Shown: positions 14,992-23,068 of the stretch, in pieces
Layout of the letters: each line of letters starts with the position of its first letter
Position numbering within the stretch: position 1 is the stretch's first letter
From: CAYLZW01 sp964388085
GTDB taxonomy: Bacteria; Myxococcota; UBA727; CAYLZW01
Direction: 5' to 3'
DNA length: 29,806 nucleotides
Assembly: GCA_964388085.1 (NCBI GenBank)
Contig: CAYLZW010000039.1
Span: 1 to 29,806, forward strand
Made by a program: the position numbers and the translations under genes
The notes under the pieces: model-generated
What the model was told of the DNA's origin: nothing
Seen by the model: the letters and a program-made list of their open reading frames with translations, nothing else
Databases searched by the model: none

Positions 14992-15708
14992 TCAGCGTCG
15001 TGCGAAGCGCACGCCGCCGCCGCGCTGCTGCTGCCGGAGCAGGGGGTGCTGCTCGAGCTGGAACTGGTACCAGGGCTCGCCGTAGCCCTTCATCTTCATC
15101 TTCTTGTTGTTTTGCAGCGCCAGCAGGTTGGCGACGATGTGCGCGTCCTTGTCGCCGAGCGCGTCCTTGCCGCGGCCGAGGATCGCGATGGCTTTCTGGT
15201 TGTGCCCGGCCTTCCAGTGGATGAAGGCCCACAGGCTCCAGAGCAGCCCCTGCTTCGGGTTGTACTTCGCCGCGCGCTCGAGCACGCGGTCGACGGCGTC
15301 GAAGTCCTTCTTCTTCGAGTGGATGACCGCGAGCATGGCCTGCGGCTCCCAGGCGCGGACGAAGGCGTTCTCGAGGTAGGGCTTGGCCTCGTCCTGCTTA
15401 CCCTGCAGGAACTGGATCGCGCCGATCTGTCCGTCGATGGAGGACCTGGCGAAGAACTGCCAGAAGCCGAACTTGCGCTTGAGCGCCTCCATCATGCGTA
15501 CGGCAGCGTCGATCTGGCGGCGCTGGATCTCTTTCTGCACGGCGAGCATGCCGGCCTGCAGCTGCGCCTGCACGCGCCGGCCGAGCAGAAAGTAGCTGGC
15601 CACCATCGCGATGACGCCCGGGATGATGCCGCCGACCCAACCGACGACGAGCCCGGACGCGAGCCCGATGACGAGACCTATGCCGAGCGAGACGAGCAAG
15701 ATGCCCAT
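14992..15708 (-). CDS. Membrane-anchored TPR-type protein
   Basis: A 238-residue protein starting at ATG 15708 with a strong ribosome site (CGGAGGAG, 4 bases upstream). Residues 2-43 form one or two hydrophobic Gly-rich segments (ILLVSLGIGLVIGLASGLVVGW, IIPGVIAMVASYFLLG), anchoring it to the inner membrane. The rest is helical and arranged like tetratricopeptide repeats (AAVRMMEALKRKF, IGAIQFLQGKQDEAKPYLENAF, MLAVIHSKKKDFDAVDRVLERAA, AFIHWKAGHNQKAIAIL), ending in a basic Gln/Arg/Gly-rich tail after KMKMKGYGEPWYQF. A role as a scaffold for an envelope complex is typical of such proteins, but nothing names a partner. It is divergent from the adenylate cyclase gene. Confidence 0.82.
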   Translation of the reverse strand: MGILLVSLGIGLVIGLASGLVVGWVGGIIPGVIAMVASYFLLGRRVQAQLQAGMLAVQKEIQRRQIDAAVRMMEALKRKFGFWQFFARSSIDGQIGAIQFLQGKQDEAKPYLENAFVRAWEPQAMLAVIHSKKKDFDAVDRVLERAAKYNPKQGLLWSLWAFIHWKAGHNQKAIAILGRGKDALGDKDAHIVANLLALQNNKKMKMKGYGEPWYQFQLEQHPLLRQQQRGGGVRFARR

Positions 15709-15730
15709 GCGGCTCCTCCGTCGAGCAGTG

Positions 15731-15759
15731 CGTGTAACGGACGTCCCTGCTCGCGGCAA
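15731..15759 (-). promoter_or_regulatory. Candidate promoter of the membrane TPR gene
   Basis: On the minus strand TTGCCG (15759-15754), a 17-base spacer and TACACG (15736-15731) form a plausible sigma70-type promoter. Transcription would start about 15 bases upstream of the strong ribosome site region of the ATG at 15708. The same -10 hexamer occurs in the candidate promoter at 1660-1665. Confidence 0.4.
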
Positions 15760-15801
15760 CGACGGAACGCCGGCTCGGGAGCCGCTACGAAGGTGGTCAC
15801 G

Positions 15802-15830
15802 TTGTCTGCCGATCTCCCGAGTGGTACCAA
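15802..15830 (+). promoter_or_regulatory. Candidate promoter of the adenylate cyclase gene
   Basis: TTGTCT (15802-15807), a 17-base spacer and TACCAA (15825-15830) are a partial sigma70-type match 67 bases before the GTG at 15897. An unusually complete Shine-Dalgarno sequence, AAAGGAGGT (15829-15837), overlaps its downstream edge but has no ATG, GTG or TTG within the usual distance, so its purpose is unclear. Confidence 0.3.
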
Positions 15831-15896
15831 AGGAGGTCCGGCGGCGGGCGCCGGGGGGTCCATGCAGGGCGGGGCGGCAGCCGATCGGGAGCTTCC

Positions 15897-17714
15897 GTGA
15901 GCAAAGAGCGCGCGAGCCTCGATGAGCGGCCAGGGCGGGCACAGCCGCGACCGTCGCTCCCTGCCGCACGGGAGCCCGTGCTGACCGACCCCCTCGTGGG
16001 CGTCGGCCTCGACGAGGACTCCCTGCCCATGACGGCGGACGTGCCGGTCACGGTGCCGGCCTTCGAGGACCTCGCCGTCGCCATCGCGCGCGTCGAGTAC
16101 GCGACCCCCGACGGCAAGGTGCACGCGCGGCAGCTGAAGCAGCGCACCGCCATCGGTCGCCACACGGACAACGACATCCAGCTGCTCGACCCCGAGGTCT
16201 CGAAGGCGCACCTGACCCTCGAGGCGAGATCCGACGGCGTGTTCCTGACCGATCTCGCCTCCGCCAACGGCACCCTCGTGAACGGCACCGTCGTCTCGAG
16301 CTGCCGCCTGCACGACGGCGACGCCATCCAGGTCGGCAACACGCTGCTGCGCTTCTTCCTCGAGATGAACGAGGAGCCGCCGCCACCGCCGCCGCCCACC
16401 ATGAGCTCGCTGCCCGAGCGCGCGCGCCCGCGCAGCGATCCCGATCGCACCGTCGTCACCATCGTCCCCGAGCTGGTGTCCGCCGACTCCACGAACGTGT
16501 TCGCGCTGCCCATGGAGGAGGACTTCGCGCCCGCCGAGCGCATCAACGACGCCGGGCTGCTGCGCCGCGACTACGACCGCTTGCGCGTCGCCTTCGATCT
16601 CGCGTGCAGCGTCGGCCTCGAGCCGAACCTCGAGAAGCTCGGCGAGACCATCCTGCAGCGCATCCTCGATGTGCTGCCGGCGGACACCGCGGTGATCATG
16701 CTGCGCAGCACGGAGGGCGAGCTCTCGACGCTGGCGAGCTTCGCCGAGCGCAACGAGGAGGTGCGCATCCCGCGCGCCATCATCGACCAGGTGGTGAGCT
16801 CGCGAGACGGCCTGCTCACGAGCGACGCGCAGCTCGACGCGGCGCTGCGCGCGAGCCACACCGTCGTCGGCCAGCGCATCCGCTCGGCGCTGTGCGTGCC
16901 GCTGCTCGTCGGACGGGACGTGGTCGGCGTCATCCACCTGTCGAGCTCCTCGGCCGCCGGCGCCTACGAGGAGCGGGACCTCGCGCTCCTGCGCGCCATC
17001 GCGCAGCCCGCCGCGCTGGCCGTCGCCAACGCCCGGCTCGTGCGCCGCATCGAGGAGGAGGCGAAGACCCGGGCGCAGCTCTCCCGCTTCCTGTCACCGG
17101 CGCTGCTCGAGAAGGTCGTGCGACGCGAGCTGAACCTCGAGACCAGCGGCGACAAGGTGCTCGCCACCGTGCTCTTCTGTGACATCCGCGGCTTCACCTC
17201 GATCTCGGACGGCGCGAACCCGGAGACCGTGGTCTCGATGCTGAACGAGTACTTCGAGGCCATGGTCGAGGTCGTGTTTCAGCACAACGGCGTGCTCGAC
17301 AAGTTCCTCGGCGACGGCCTCATGGCGGTGTGGGGCACCCCCGTGCGCGCGCCCGATGACGCGGCCCAGGCGGTGCGCGCCGCCAAGAAGATGCGCGAGG
17401 TGCTCGATCTCGTCGTGAACGCGGCCCGCGCGCGGCGCGGAGAGGGGCCGCTGCGCGCGGGCTACGGCATCGCCACCGGCATGGTCATCGCCGGCGCCAT
17501 GGGCGCCAAGCGCCGGCAGGACTTCACGGTCATCGGCGACACGGTGAACCTCTCGAGCCGCCTGTGCGGCGAGGCGAGGCCCGGTCAGGTGCTCGCCTGC
17601 GAGGTGACCGAGCGCGCGGCGCAGGCGCACGGCGTCCGCTTCAACCCGCTCGAGGCGCGCCTGGTCAAGGGCGTCGCCCGTCCCGTGCCCGTCTTCGAGC
17701 TCCCGCGCGACTGA
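15897..17714 (+). CDS. FHA-GAF-class III adenylate cyclase
   Basis: A 605-residue soluble signalling enzyme that should make cyclic AMP from ATP. Domain order: disordered N-terminus; FHA phosphothreonine-binding domain (about 62-155; IGRH at 86-89, SKAH at 102-105, then a NGT-VNG turn); a Pro-rich linker; GAF ligand-binding domain (about 222-380); a short coiled helix; class III cyclase domain (about 405-600). Catalytic features are intact: metal-binding D429 (FCDIRGFTS) and D473 (FLGDG), purine-selecting K469 and D542 (DFTVIGD), and transition-state N551 and R555 (TVNLSSR). The Lys/Asp pair indicates adenylate rather than guanylate cyclase. GTG start follows GGGAG. The FHA domain suggests control by a Ser/Thr kinase, and such a kinase is the next gene, 73 bases downstream; direct regulation is inference. 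Confidence 0.92.
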   Translation: MSKERASLDERPGRAQPRPSLPAAREPVLTDPLVGVGLDEDSLPMTADVPVTVPAFEDLAVAIARVEYATPDGKVHARQLKQRTAIGRHTDNDIQLLDPEVSKAHLTLEARSDGVFLTDLASANGTLVNGTVVSSCRLHDGDAIQVGNTLLRFFLEMNEEPPPPPPPTMSSLPERARPRSDPDRTVVTIVPELVSADSTNVFALPMEEDFAPAERINDAGLLRRDYDRLRVAFDLACSVGLEPNLEKLGETILQRILDVLPADTAVIMLRSTEGELSTLASFAERNEEVRIPRAIIDQVVSSRDGLLTSDAQLDAALRASHTVVGQRIRSALCVPLLVGRDVVGVIHLSSSSAAGAYEERDLALLRAIAQPAALAVANARLVRRIEEEAKTRAQLSRFLSPALLEKVVRRELNLETSGDKVLATVLFCDIRGFTSISDGANPETVVSMLNEYFEAMVEVVFQHNGVLDKFLGDGLMAVWGTPVRAPDDAAQAVRAAKKMREVLDLVVNAARARRGEGPLRAGYGIATGMVIAGAMGAKRRQDFTVIGDTVNLSSRLCGEARPGQVLACEVTERAAQAHGVRFNPLEARLVKGVARPVPVFELPRD

Positions 17715-17775
17715 TCTCTTGCGCGGCGCGGCGCTCTCCATGCCGGTACGGCGCGCGCTCGCGATCAAGACGCTG

Positions 17776-17781
17776 TAGGAT
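17776..17781 (+). promoter_or_regulatory. Candidate -10 element of the kinase gene (leaderless?)
   Basis: TAGGAT lies 6 bases before the GTG at 17788. If used, transcription would start on or beside the start codon and the mRNA would be leaderless. No good -35 hexamer is seen 17-18 bases upstream (GC-only sequence), which limits confidence. The GT2 gene downstream shows the same arrangement with a better -35. Confidence 0.3.
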
Positions 17782-17787
17782 GCGCGC

Positions 17788-20136
17788 GTGATGGAGCATT
17801 GCCCGCAGTGCAACACCATGGTGTCCGTCGAGGTGCTTGGCGCTTACGTCAAGTGCGAGAGCTGTGGCATGCGCTTTCCGAAGCCGCGCAAGAAGCGCAG
17901 CGCGAGCCGCGCCGTGCGCGCGCCGCTCGACGACGGAGGGGAGCTCGGCATCCACCCGGCGCTGGCGCGCCGCTACCACAAGCCGTCCGATCCGGGCAGC
18001 CCCGGCGGCGCCGGTGAGCTCACCACCGACGACGTAGACCCGGTGCCGAGCGTGCAGTTGAGCCCGAGCCTCGTCGAGGAGACGCGCAGAAAGCGCGGTC
18101 GCACGCCGGCGCCCGAGGTGCCCCCCTACGCGCGCGAGGAGGAGGCGACCGCGGTCGAGTCGAAGCCTGGCGCGCTCTCGTCGTCATCCGGCATCGCCAG
18201 CGCGGCGCACGGCGACAGCGACGTCCATGACCCCGGCCGGCAGCGCGGCGAGAGCACCCGGCCGCTGCGCCCGTCGTTCGAGAAGCCCTCGACGCCACGG
18301 CGGCAGGATGAGGGGTCGGCGTCGTCGAACGACACGCCGCTGCAGCGCTCGGCGGTGCGGCCGCCGGCTCCGAAGGTGCCCATGCCGGTGCTGCCCGGCC
18401 TGCAGATGATCGGGGAGGTCGGCAAGGGCGCCATGGGGCGTGTCCTGCGCGCGCTCGACGAGCAGAGCGGCGAGGAGGTGGCGGTCAAGGTGCTCGCGCC
18501 CGAGCTCGCCGCCAAGCCGGACTTCGTCAGGCGCTTCGAGCGCGAAGCGGCCGCGCTCAAGCGCGTCAGCCACCCCGGCGTCGTCGCCATCCGCGGGAGC
18601 GGCTCGCACGGCGGGCAGCACTACCTCGTCATGCCGTTCATCGAGGGCGTGTCGCTGCGCCGCATCCTCGACGGGGGGCCGCTCACGCCGGGCCGCGCGC
18701 TCGACTTCGCGCGCCAGATCACGCAGGGCCTCGGCGCCGCGCACGAGAAGTCGGTCATCCATCGCGACCTGAAGCCGGAGAACATCCTCGTCGAGCGCGT
18801 GCGTGCGGAGGGCGACGAAGAGGAGCGCGAGCGGCTCGTGCTCGTGGACTTCGGGCTGGCCGGCATCGGTGACGAAGGCGAGGACCCGCACCCGAACCTG
18901 ACCAAGAGCCGTATGACGATGGGCACCGTGAACTACATGGCGCCCGAGCAGCGGCTCGACGCCAAGCGCGTCGACCAACGCGCGGACCTGTACGCGGCCG
19001 GCGTCATCCTCTACGAGCTGCTCACCGGCGATCTCCCGCTCGGCCGCTTCGCCCTGCCGCGCGAGCGCGGGCTGCCGCTGCCCGAGTCCGTCGACGACTG
19101 TGTGCACAAGGCCCTCGCGCGCGCCGCGGACGAGCGCTTCCAGTCCGCCGCGCTGCTCGACGAGGCGCTCGCGCGCATCCAGGCGGAGCTCTCGCGCGCG
19201 GCGAGCATGGACACGCTGGTCGGGCGCTCCCTGCTGATGGACTCGGAGGCCGAGGACGACGGCGACGACGAGGACGCGCCCCTGGAGGAGATCTCGGGCA
19301 GCGTGCGTTCGCTCGCGCCACGCATCTCCTCCTCCGAGAAGAGCACGGCCAGCGGCAAGAACGTCGAGTGGCACACGGCGCCACCGTGGGTGAAGCGCCC
19401 GGAGCTGTTGTGGGGCGTGCTCGCGCTCGCGCTAGGCGCCGGCGCGGGCGTCTTTCTCTCCGTCGACGAAGAGGCGACGGCCCTGAGCGACGACGCCGGA
19501 CCGCGGCTCGTCGTCGAGGACAGCGGCGCCGGCGCGAGGGTGTCGCTCTCCGACGACGCGGCGGCCTGGCAGCGGGAGGACGGCTGGAGCGCGTCGGGCT
19601 CGGTCGTCTCGTTCGCGGGTTCGCACATCACGCCGGCCGCGCCCGCGCTGCTCCAGTACCCGGACACGCTGCACGCGGCGGCGGTCAGCGCGCGCGCCGT
19701 CGTCTTTGTCGAGCGCGGCACGCCTCAGGGGGCGGCCGAGCCCGTGAGCTACGCGGGCGTCATGCTGCGCACCGCCACGGACACGCTTGTCGGCGTCATG
19801 CGCTTCAGCGACGGGACCTGCGGCGTGCTGGAGCTCGACGAGGAGTCCGCTCGCGTCTCTCCGTTTCGCTGCCCGAGCCTGCCGGGCCCGATGGAGGTCG
19901 GCCTCTCCTGCACCTTGGCGGACAACAAGTGCCTCGTCGACGCCGGCGGCGCCCCGGAGGCCGAGTACGAGGTGACGCTCGAGCCGGGGCCGTTGTCGTT
20001 GGCGCTCGCCTGCGCAGGACGACGCTGCTCGTTCACGAACGCGAACGCGGCGGTCGACGGCGCGCCTGCGGGCGCTTCGGGGCAGGGGCGCGACAAGGCG
20101 ACGCCTGCTTCGCCGCCAAAGTCCGACGTACCTTGA
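17788..20136 (+). CDS. Membrane-anchored Ser/Thr protein kinase with N-terminal zinc ribbon
   Basis: A 782-residue kinase. Residues 5-26 form a zinc ribbon (C5-PQ-C8 ... C23-ES-C26), like the MJ0042-type ribbons of Myxococcota proteins. Residues 30-200 are disordered. The Hanks-type kinase domain spans about 207-475: glycine loop GEVGKGAMGRV, catalytic lysine in VAVKVL (about K234), HRDLKPEN (from about 325), DFG (about 354) and APEQ; all catalytic residues are present, so it should be active. An acidic stretch follows, then one transmembrane helix (about 539-560) and a C-terminal outer part (about 575-750), beta-rich with three or four Cys (SDGTCGVLEL, LSCTLADNKCLVD), resembling a LamG/concanavalin-like sensor. 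ATG at 17791 is an alternative start. Substrates are unknown; the FHA cyclase upstream and the GT2 enzyme downstream are candidates. Confidence 0.92.
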   Translation: MMEHCPQCNTMVSVEVLGAYVKCESCGMRFPKPRKKRSASRAVRAPLDDGGELGIHPALARRYHKPSDPGSPGGAGELTTDDVDPVPSVQLSPSLVEETRRKRGRTPAPEVPPYAREEEATAVESKPGALSSSSGIASAAHGDSDVHDPGRQRGESTRPLRPSFEKPSTPRRQDEGSASSNDTPLQRSAVRPPAPKVPMPVLPGLQMIGEVGKGAMGRVLRALDEQSGEEVAVKVLAPELAAKPDFVRRFEREAAALKRVSHPGVVAIRGSGSHGGQHYLVMPFIEGVSLRRILDGGPLTPGRALDFARQITQGLGAAHEKSVIHRDLKPENILVERVRAEGDEEERERLVLVDFGLAGIGDEGEDPHPNLTKSRMTMGTVNYMAPEQRLDAKRVDQRADLYAAGVILYELLTGDLPLGRFALPRERGLPLPESVDDCVHKALARAADERFQSAALLDEALARIQAELSRAASMDTLVGRSLLMDSEAEDDGDDEDAPLEEISGSVRSLAPRISSSEKSTASGKNVEWHTAPPWVKRPELLWGVLALALGAGAGVFLSVDEEATALSDDAGPRLVVEDSGAGARVSLSDDAAAWQREDGWSASGSVVSFAGSHITPAAPALLQYPDTLHAAAVSARAVVFVERGTPQGAAEPVSYAGVMLRTATDTLVGVMRFSDGTCGVLELDEESARVSPFRCPSLPGPMEVGLSCTLADNKCLVDAGGAPEAEYEVTLEPGPLSLALACAGRRCSFTNANAAVDGAPAGASGQGRDKATPASPPKSDVP

Positions 20137-20162
20137 CCATGCACGCGCGCCCTCCGTATGAG
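20133..20162 (+). promoter_or_regulatory. Candidate promoter of the GT2 gene, probably leaderless
   Basis: TTGACC (20133-20138), an 18-base spacer and TATGAG (20157-20162) are a good sigma70-type match. The -10 ends 5 bases before the ATG at 20168, so transcription would begin at or next to the start codon. The -35 overlaps the TGA stop of the kinase gene, so the promoter sits in the 31-base gap and end of that gene. Alternatively GAGGGT (20160-20165) may act as a close ribosome site on a read-through transcript. Confidence 0.45.
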
Positions 20163-20167
20163 GGTGC

Positions 20168-21655
20168 ATGCTCGTCGCGGCCGTGCTCGTCATTCACCTC
20201 GTGAGCTGTGCGCTGCTCGGTGCGTTCGGACTGCACCGGGTCTGGCTGCTCGTCGAGTGGCTGAGCGCGCGCGGCAAGGAGCCGGGCGTCGAGGAGCTGC
20301 CGCTCGACGCCGCGCTGCCCCACGTCACCGTGCAGCTCCCGCTGTACAACGAGCGCGAGGTGGTGGACCGCTTGATCGACGCCGTGTGCGCGCTCGCCTG
20401 GCCGCGCGATCGCCTGGAGGTGCAGGTCCTCGACGACTCCGACGACGACACCGAGCAGCGCGTGGCCGAGCGGGTACAGCTGTGGCGAAGGCGCGGCGTC
20501 GACGTCGTGCAGCTCCGGCGGCCGACGCGCGAGGGCTTCAAGGCCGGCGCGCTCGCGCACGGCACGGCCTGCGCGAAGGGCGATCTCATCGCGATCTTCG
20601 ACGCCGACTTCGTGCCTCGGCCCGACTTCCTGGCGCGCGTGGTGCCGTCCTTCGGCGACGCCGGCGTCGACATGGTGCAGGCGCGCTGGGGGCACCTGAA
20701 CCGCGACGAGAGCTGGCTGACGCGCGCGCAGGCGCTCTTCCTCGACGCGCACTTCACCATCGAGCACGGCACGCGCGCGGCGCGCGGCCGCTTCTTCAAC
20801 TTCAACGGCACCGCCGGCGTCTGGCGCAAGAGCGCCATCGAGCGCGCGGGCGGCTGGGACGCGGCGACGCTCACCGAGGATCTGGACCTCTCGTTCCGCG
20901 CGCAGCTCGCCGGCAGCCGCTTCCGTTACCTCGACGACGTCGAGGTGCCCGCCGAGCTGCCCGCCTGCGTCAACGCCTTCAAAGGGCAGCAGCACCGTTG
21001 GGCCAAGGGGTCCTTGCAGACCGCGCGCCGCTTGCTCGGCCGCGTGTGGTGCTCGCCGCTGCCGTTCCTCACGAAGCTCGACGCCACGCTGAAGCTGTCG
21101 CAGAACGTCGCCTTCCTGCTGCTGGCGCTCGTCGTCATCACCATGCCCGTGGTGGCGCTGTTGCGCGCGCACGGCGCGACCCCCCTCGAGCGCGCCGGCG
21201 ACGTCTTCACCCTCGGCGCGGCGACGCTGCCCGTGGCCGTGCACTTCTTCGCCGCGCAGCTCGCTCGAGGCGCGAGCGTGTGGCGCTCGCTCGCGCGCGT
21301 GCCGCTGGCCATCGGGCTCGGCGCCGCGCTCAGCGTCAACAACGCGCGCGCGGCGCTCGAGGGCATCGCCGACGTCGGCAGCCAGGAGTTCGTGCGCACG
21401 CCGAAGCGCGGAGCAGAGAGCGCGCTCAGCTACAAGACACCGCTGCACCCGACGATGCTGCTCGAGCTGGCCCTCGGCGCGCTGCACCTGGCCGCGGCCA
21501 CGCTGCTCGTCGTCAACGGGCACGCGTGGACGACGCCCTTCCTCTGGCTCTTCGGCGCTAGCCTCACGCTGCTCGGCCTCGGCTCGGCGCAGGGGGCGCT
21601 CGCCTCGCGACGTAGACGTCGAGCACCGCACCTGACGCCAACAGCGACAGCATGA
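20168..21655 (+). CDS. Family 2 membrane glycosyltransferase (processive, cellulose-synthase-like)
   Basis: A 495-residue polytopic GT2 enzyme. One N-terminal transmembrane helix (about 3-28) precedes the cytosolic catalytic domain with LDDSDDDT (D89, D90), the metal-binding DAD (D145-D147), TED (T236-D238; catalytic base) and QQHRW (274-278), the D,D,D,QxxRW signature of processive beta-glycan synthases. Three to five transmembrane helices follow (about 315-345, 360-385, 395-415, 435-480). The spacing resembles cellulose/mannan-synthase-like (CslA/BcsA-type) GT2 enzymes; the sugar cannot be told from sequence and no PilZ domain is present. It would make an envelope or extracellular polysaccharide from nucleotide sugar. 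Its last 92 bases overlap the convergent GT-C gene. Confidence 0.9.
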   Translation: MLVAAVLVIHLVSCALLGAFGLHRVWLLVEWLSARGKEPGVEELPLDAALPHVTVQLPLYNEREVVDRLIDAVCALAWPRDRLEVQVLDDSDDDTEQRVAERVQLWRRRGVDVVQLRRPTREGFKAGALAHGTACAKGDLIAIFDADFVPRPDFLARVVPSFGDAGVDMVQARWGHLNRDESWLTRAQALFLDAHFTIEHGTRAARGRFFNFNGTAGVWRKSAIERAGGWDAATLTEDLDLSFRAQLAGSRFRYLDDVEVPAELPACVNAFKGQQHRWAKGSLQTARRLLGRVWCSPLPFLTKLDATLKLSQNVAFLLLALVVITMPVVALLRAHGATPLERAGDVFTLGAATLPVAVHFFAAQLARGASVWRSLARVPLAIGLGAALSVNNARAALEGIADVGSQEFVRTPKRGAESALSYKTPLHPTMLLELALGALHLAAATLLVVNGHAWTTPFLWLFGASLTLLGLGSAQGALASRRRRRAPHLTPTATA

Positions 21656-23027
21656 CGACGCGGGGCCAGAGCGCCTCCTGCCACGCGCCGCTCTGGTGCG
21701 CGCGCATGGCGGCCTCGTAAGCGAGCGGCGCCGCGGCGGCCCAGGCGAGCAGCGCCCACGACGACGACAGCGCCGCGAACGGCAGCAGCCACAGCAGGTA
21801 CCAGGGGTGCATCGTCGGCGCGAGCAGCCACAGCGCGGCGAACGCGTAGGCCACGCGCGCCTCGAGCGAACGAACCCGCGCGATGACGAGCGCCAGCGTC
21901 GCCAACAGCAGCAGGCCGCAGAGCAGGCGTGCCGCGAGCCGTTCGTCGACGAGGATCGGGCGCGGCACCTCCCGCGCGGCGCCGAGGCGCAGGCGCGCGA
22001 TCCCCGCCTCCTCCACGAGCAGGCCGAAGGGCGCCACGGCGATGTGCGCGTGCGTGTACCGCCCGGCCGTCTGGCGCCGCTCGAAGGGCGACGCCACCGC
22101 TCGCTCGACGACGGCGTAGAGCGTCGGCTGCGCCTCCCAGCGGGTGCCGTACTCCACCATGCCGCGCAGCAGCGGCGCGCCCGCGACCAGGTACGGCAGC
22201 GTCGGCAGCAGGACGCCGAGCAGCACGCCGCCGATGAGCAAGCCGATCGTCCGCCATGGGCGCGCCTCCCGCAGCGGGGCGGTGCCGGCGAGCGCGAGCA
22301 GGGCGATGGGCTTCACGCCCATGGCGAGCCCGAGGAGGAGCCCGCGCACGAGCGGACGGCGCGCCCAGAGCAGCGCCATCACCACGAGCGAGACGCCGAG
22401 CACGTCGATGTGCGAGCCGACGGTCCCCTCGAGCAGCGGCAACGGATGGAGGCCGTACAGCACGAACGCGCGCGGGGCGGCGGGCCGCCGGCGGAACAAC
22501 AGCAGCAGGACGAGCCCGTCGAGCAGTGCCAGCAGCGCCCGTAGCACGGACGTGGGCGCGCCCATGAGATCACCGAGCCACACCGAGCCGAGGAAGAACC
22601 ACTGCGAGCTCGGCGGGTACGCGGCCGGGACCTCCGGGTGGTTCACGCGCGCCGTGGTGCCGTCGTCGGGCGGCGGCGTGATGTCCGCCGGCGCGATGGC
22701 GAACGGCACCGCGAGGCCGAGGCGCGAGGCGCGTCCCTCGTGCACGTAGCGGTGGATATCGTCGCTCAGGGAAGGCGACGCGAACAGCCCGACGACCCGG
22801 AGCAGGAGCAGCACGACGAGCAGGCGCGAGGGGGAGGCGGCCGCTGCGCCCCACGCGCCGGCGACGAACGCCAACACGACGAGGCACAGCAGCGCCAGAG
22901 CGGCGGACGGGTGGGCGATGAGGCCGCCCGGCAGCGCCGCCGCGACGACGAGACACAGCGCGGTCACCGCCGGCGCCGCGAAAGCGGTGCGCGTGCGCCA
23001 AGTGTCGGGGATGATTCGCGAAAACAC
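21564..23027 (-). CDS. GT-C fold polytopic membrane glycosyltransferase
   Basis: A 487-residue protein starting at GTG 23027 with about ten to twelve hydrophobic helices. Diagnostic features are the first periplasmic loop motif SDDIHRYVHEG (acidic pair typical of lipid-linked-sugar GT-C enzymes), HPEVPAAYPPSSQWFF, and the late loop HPWYLLWLLPF. These match DUF2029/GT87-like and polyprenol-phosphate mannosyltransferase-type proteins, which transfer sugars from polyprenyl-phosphate carriers on the outer face of the membrane. The last helix (MLSLLASGAVLDVYVA) is followed by a basic tail. The ribosome site is weak. The 3' end lies inside the convergent GT2 gene; the two could act in the same envelope-glycan pathway, but acceptor and sugar are unknown. 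Confidence 0.85.
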   Translation of the reverse strand: MFSRIIPDTWRTRTAFAAPAVTALCLVVAAALPGGLIAHPSAALALLCLVVLAFVAGAWGAAAASPSRLLVVLLLLRVVGLFASPSLSDDIHRYVHEGRASRLGLAVPFAIAPADITPPPDDGTTARVNHPEVPAAYPPSSQWFFLGSVWLGDLMGAPTSVLRALLALLDGLVLLLLFRRRPAAPRAFVLYGLHPLPLLEGTVGSHIDVLGVSLVVMALLWARRPLVRGLLLGLAMGVKPIALLALAGTAPLREARPWRTIGLLIGGVLLGVLLPTLPYLVAGAPLLRGMVEYGTRWEAQPTLYAVVERAVASPFERRQTAGRYTHAHIAVAPFGLLVEEAGIARLRLGAAREVPRPILVDERLAARLLCGLLLLATLALVIARVRSLEARVAYAFAALWLLAPTMHPWYLLWLLPFAALSSSWALLAWAAAAPLAYEAAMRAHQSGAWQEALWPRVVMLSLLASGAVLDVYVARRAPPAPSRGRAA

Positions 23028-23038
23028 CGACGTGTGGT

Positions 23039-23068
23039 TTGACCGAGGTGGAAGACGGCGGCTAGTCT
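23039..23068 (+). promoter_or_regulatory. Candidate promoter of the periplasmic Pro/Ala-tail protein
   Basis: TTGACC (23039-23044), 18 bases, then TAGTCT (23063-23068). Transcription would start near 23075 with a leader of about 32 bases and GGGAAG as ribosome site before ATG 23107, which supports that start. The -10 is embedded in the symmetric TAGTCTA, so a minus-strand -10 (TAGACT) occupies 23069-23064 for the divergent GT-C gene. Confidence 0.55.

Noticed and set aside
13737..15224. Plus-strand frame of 495 codons extending past the 1134-residue gene
   Set aside because: Alternate-frame shadow, Arg/Ala-rich, crosses a real stop, a terminator-like hairpin and the convergent TPR gene.
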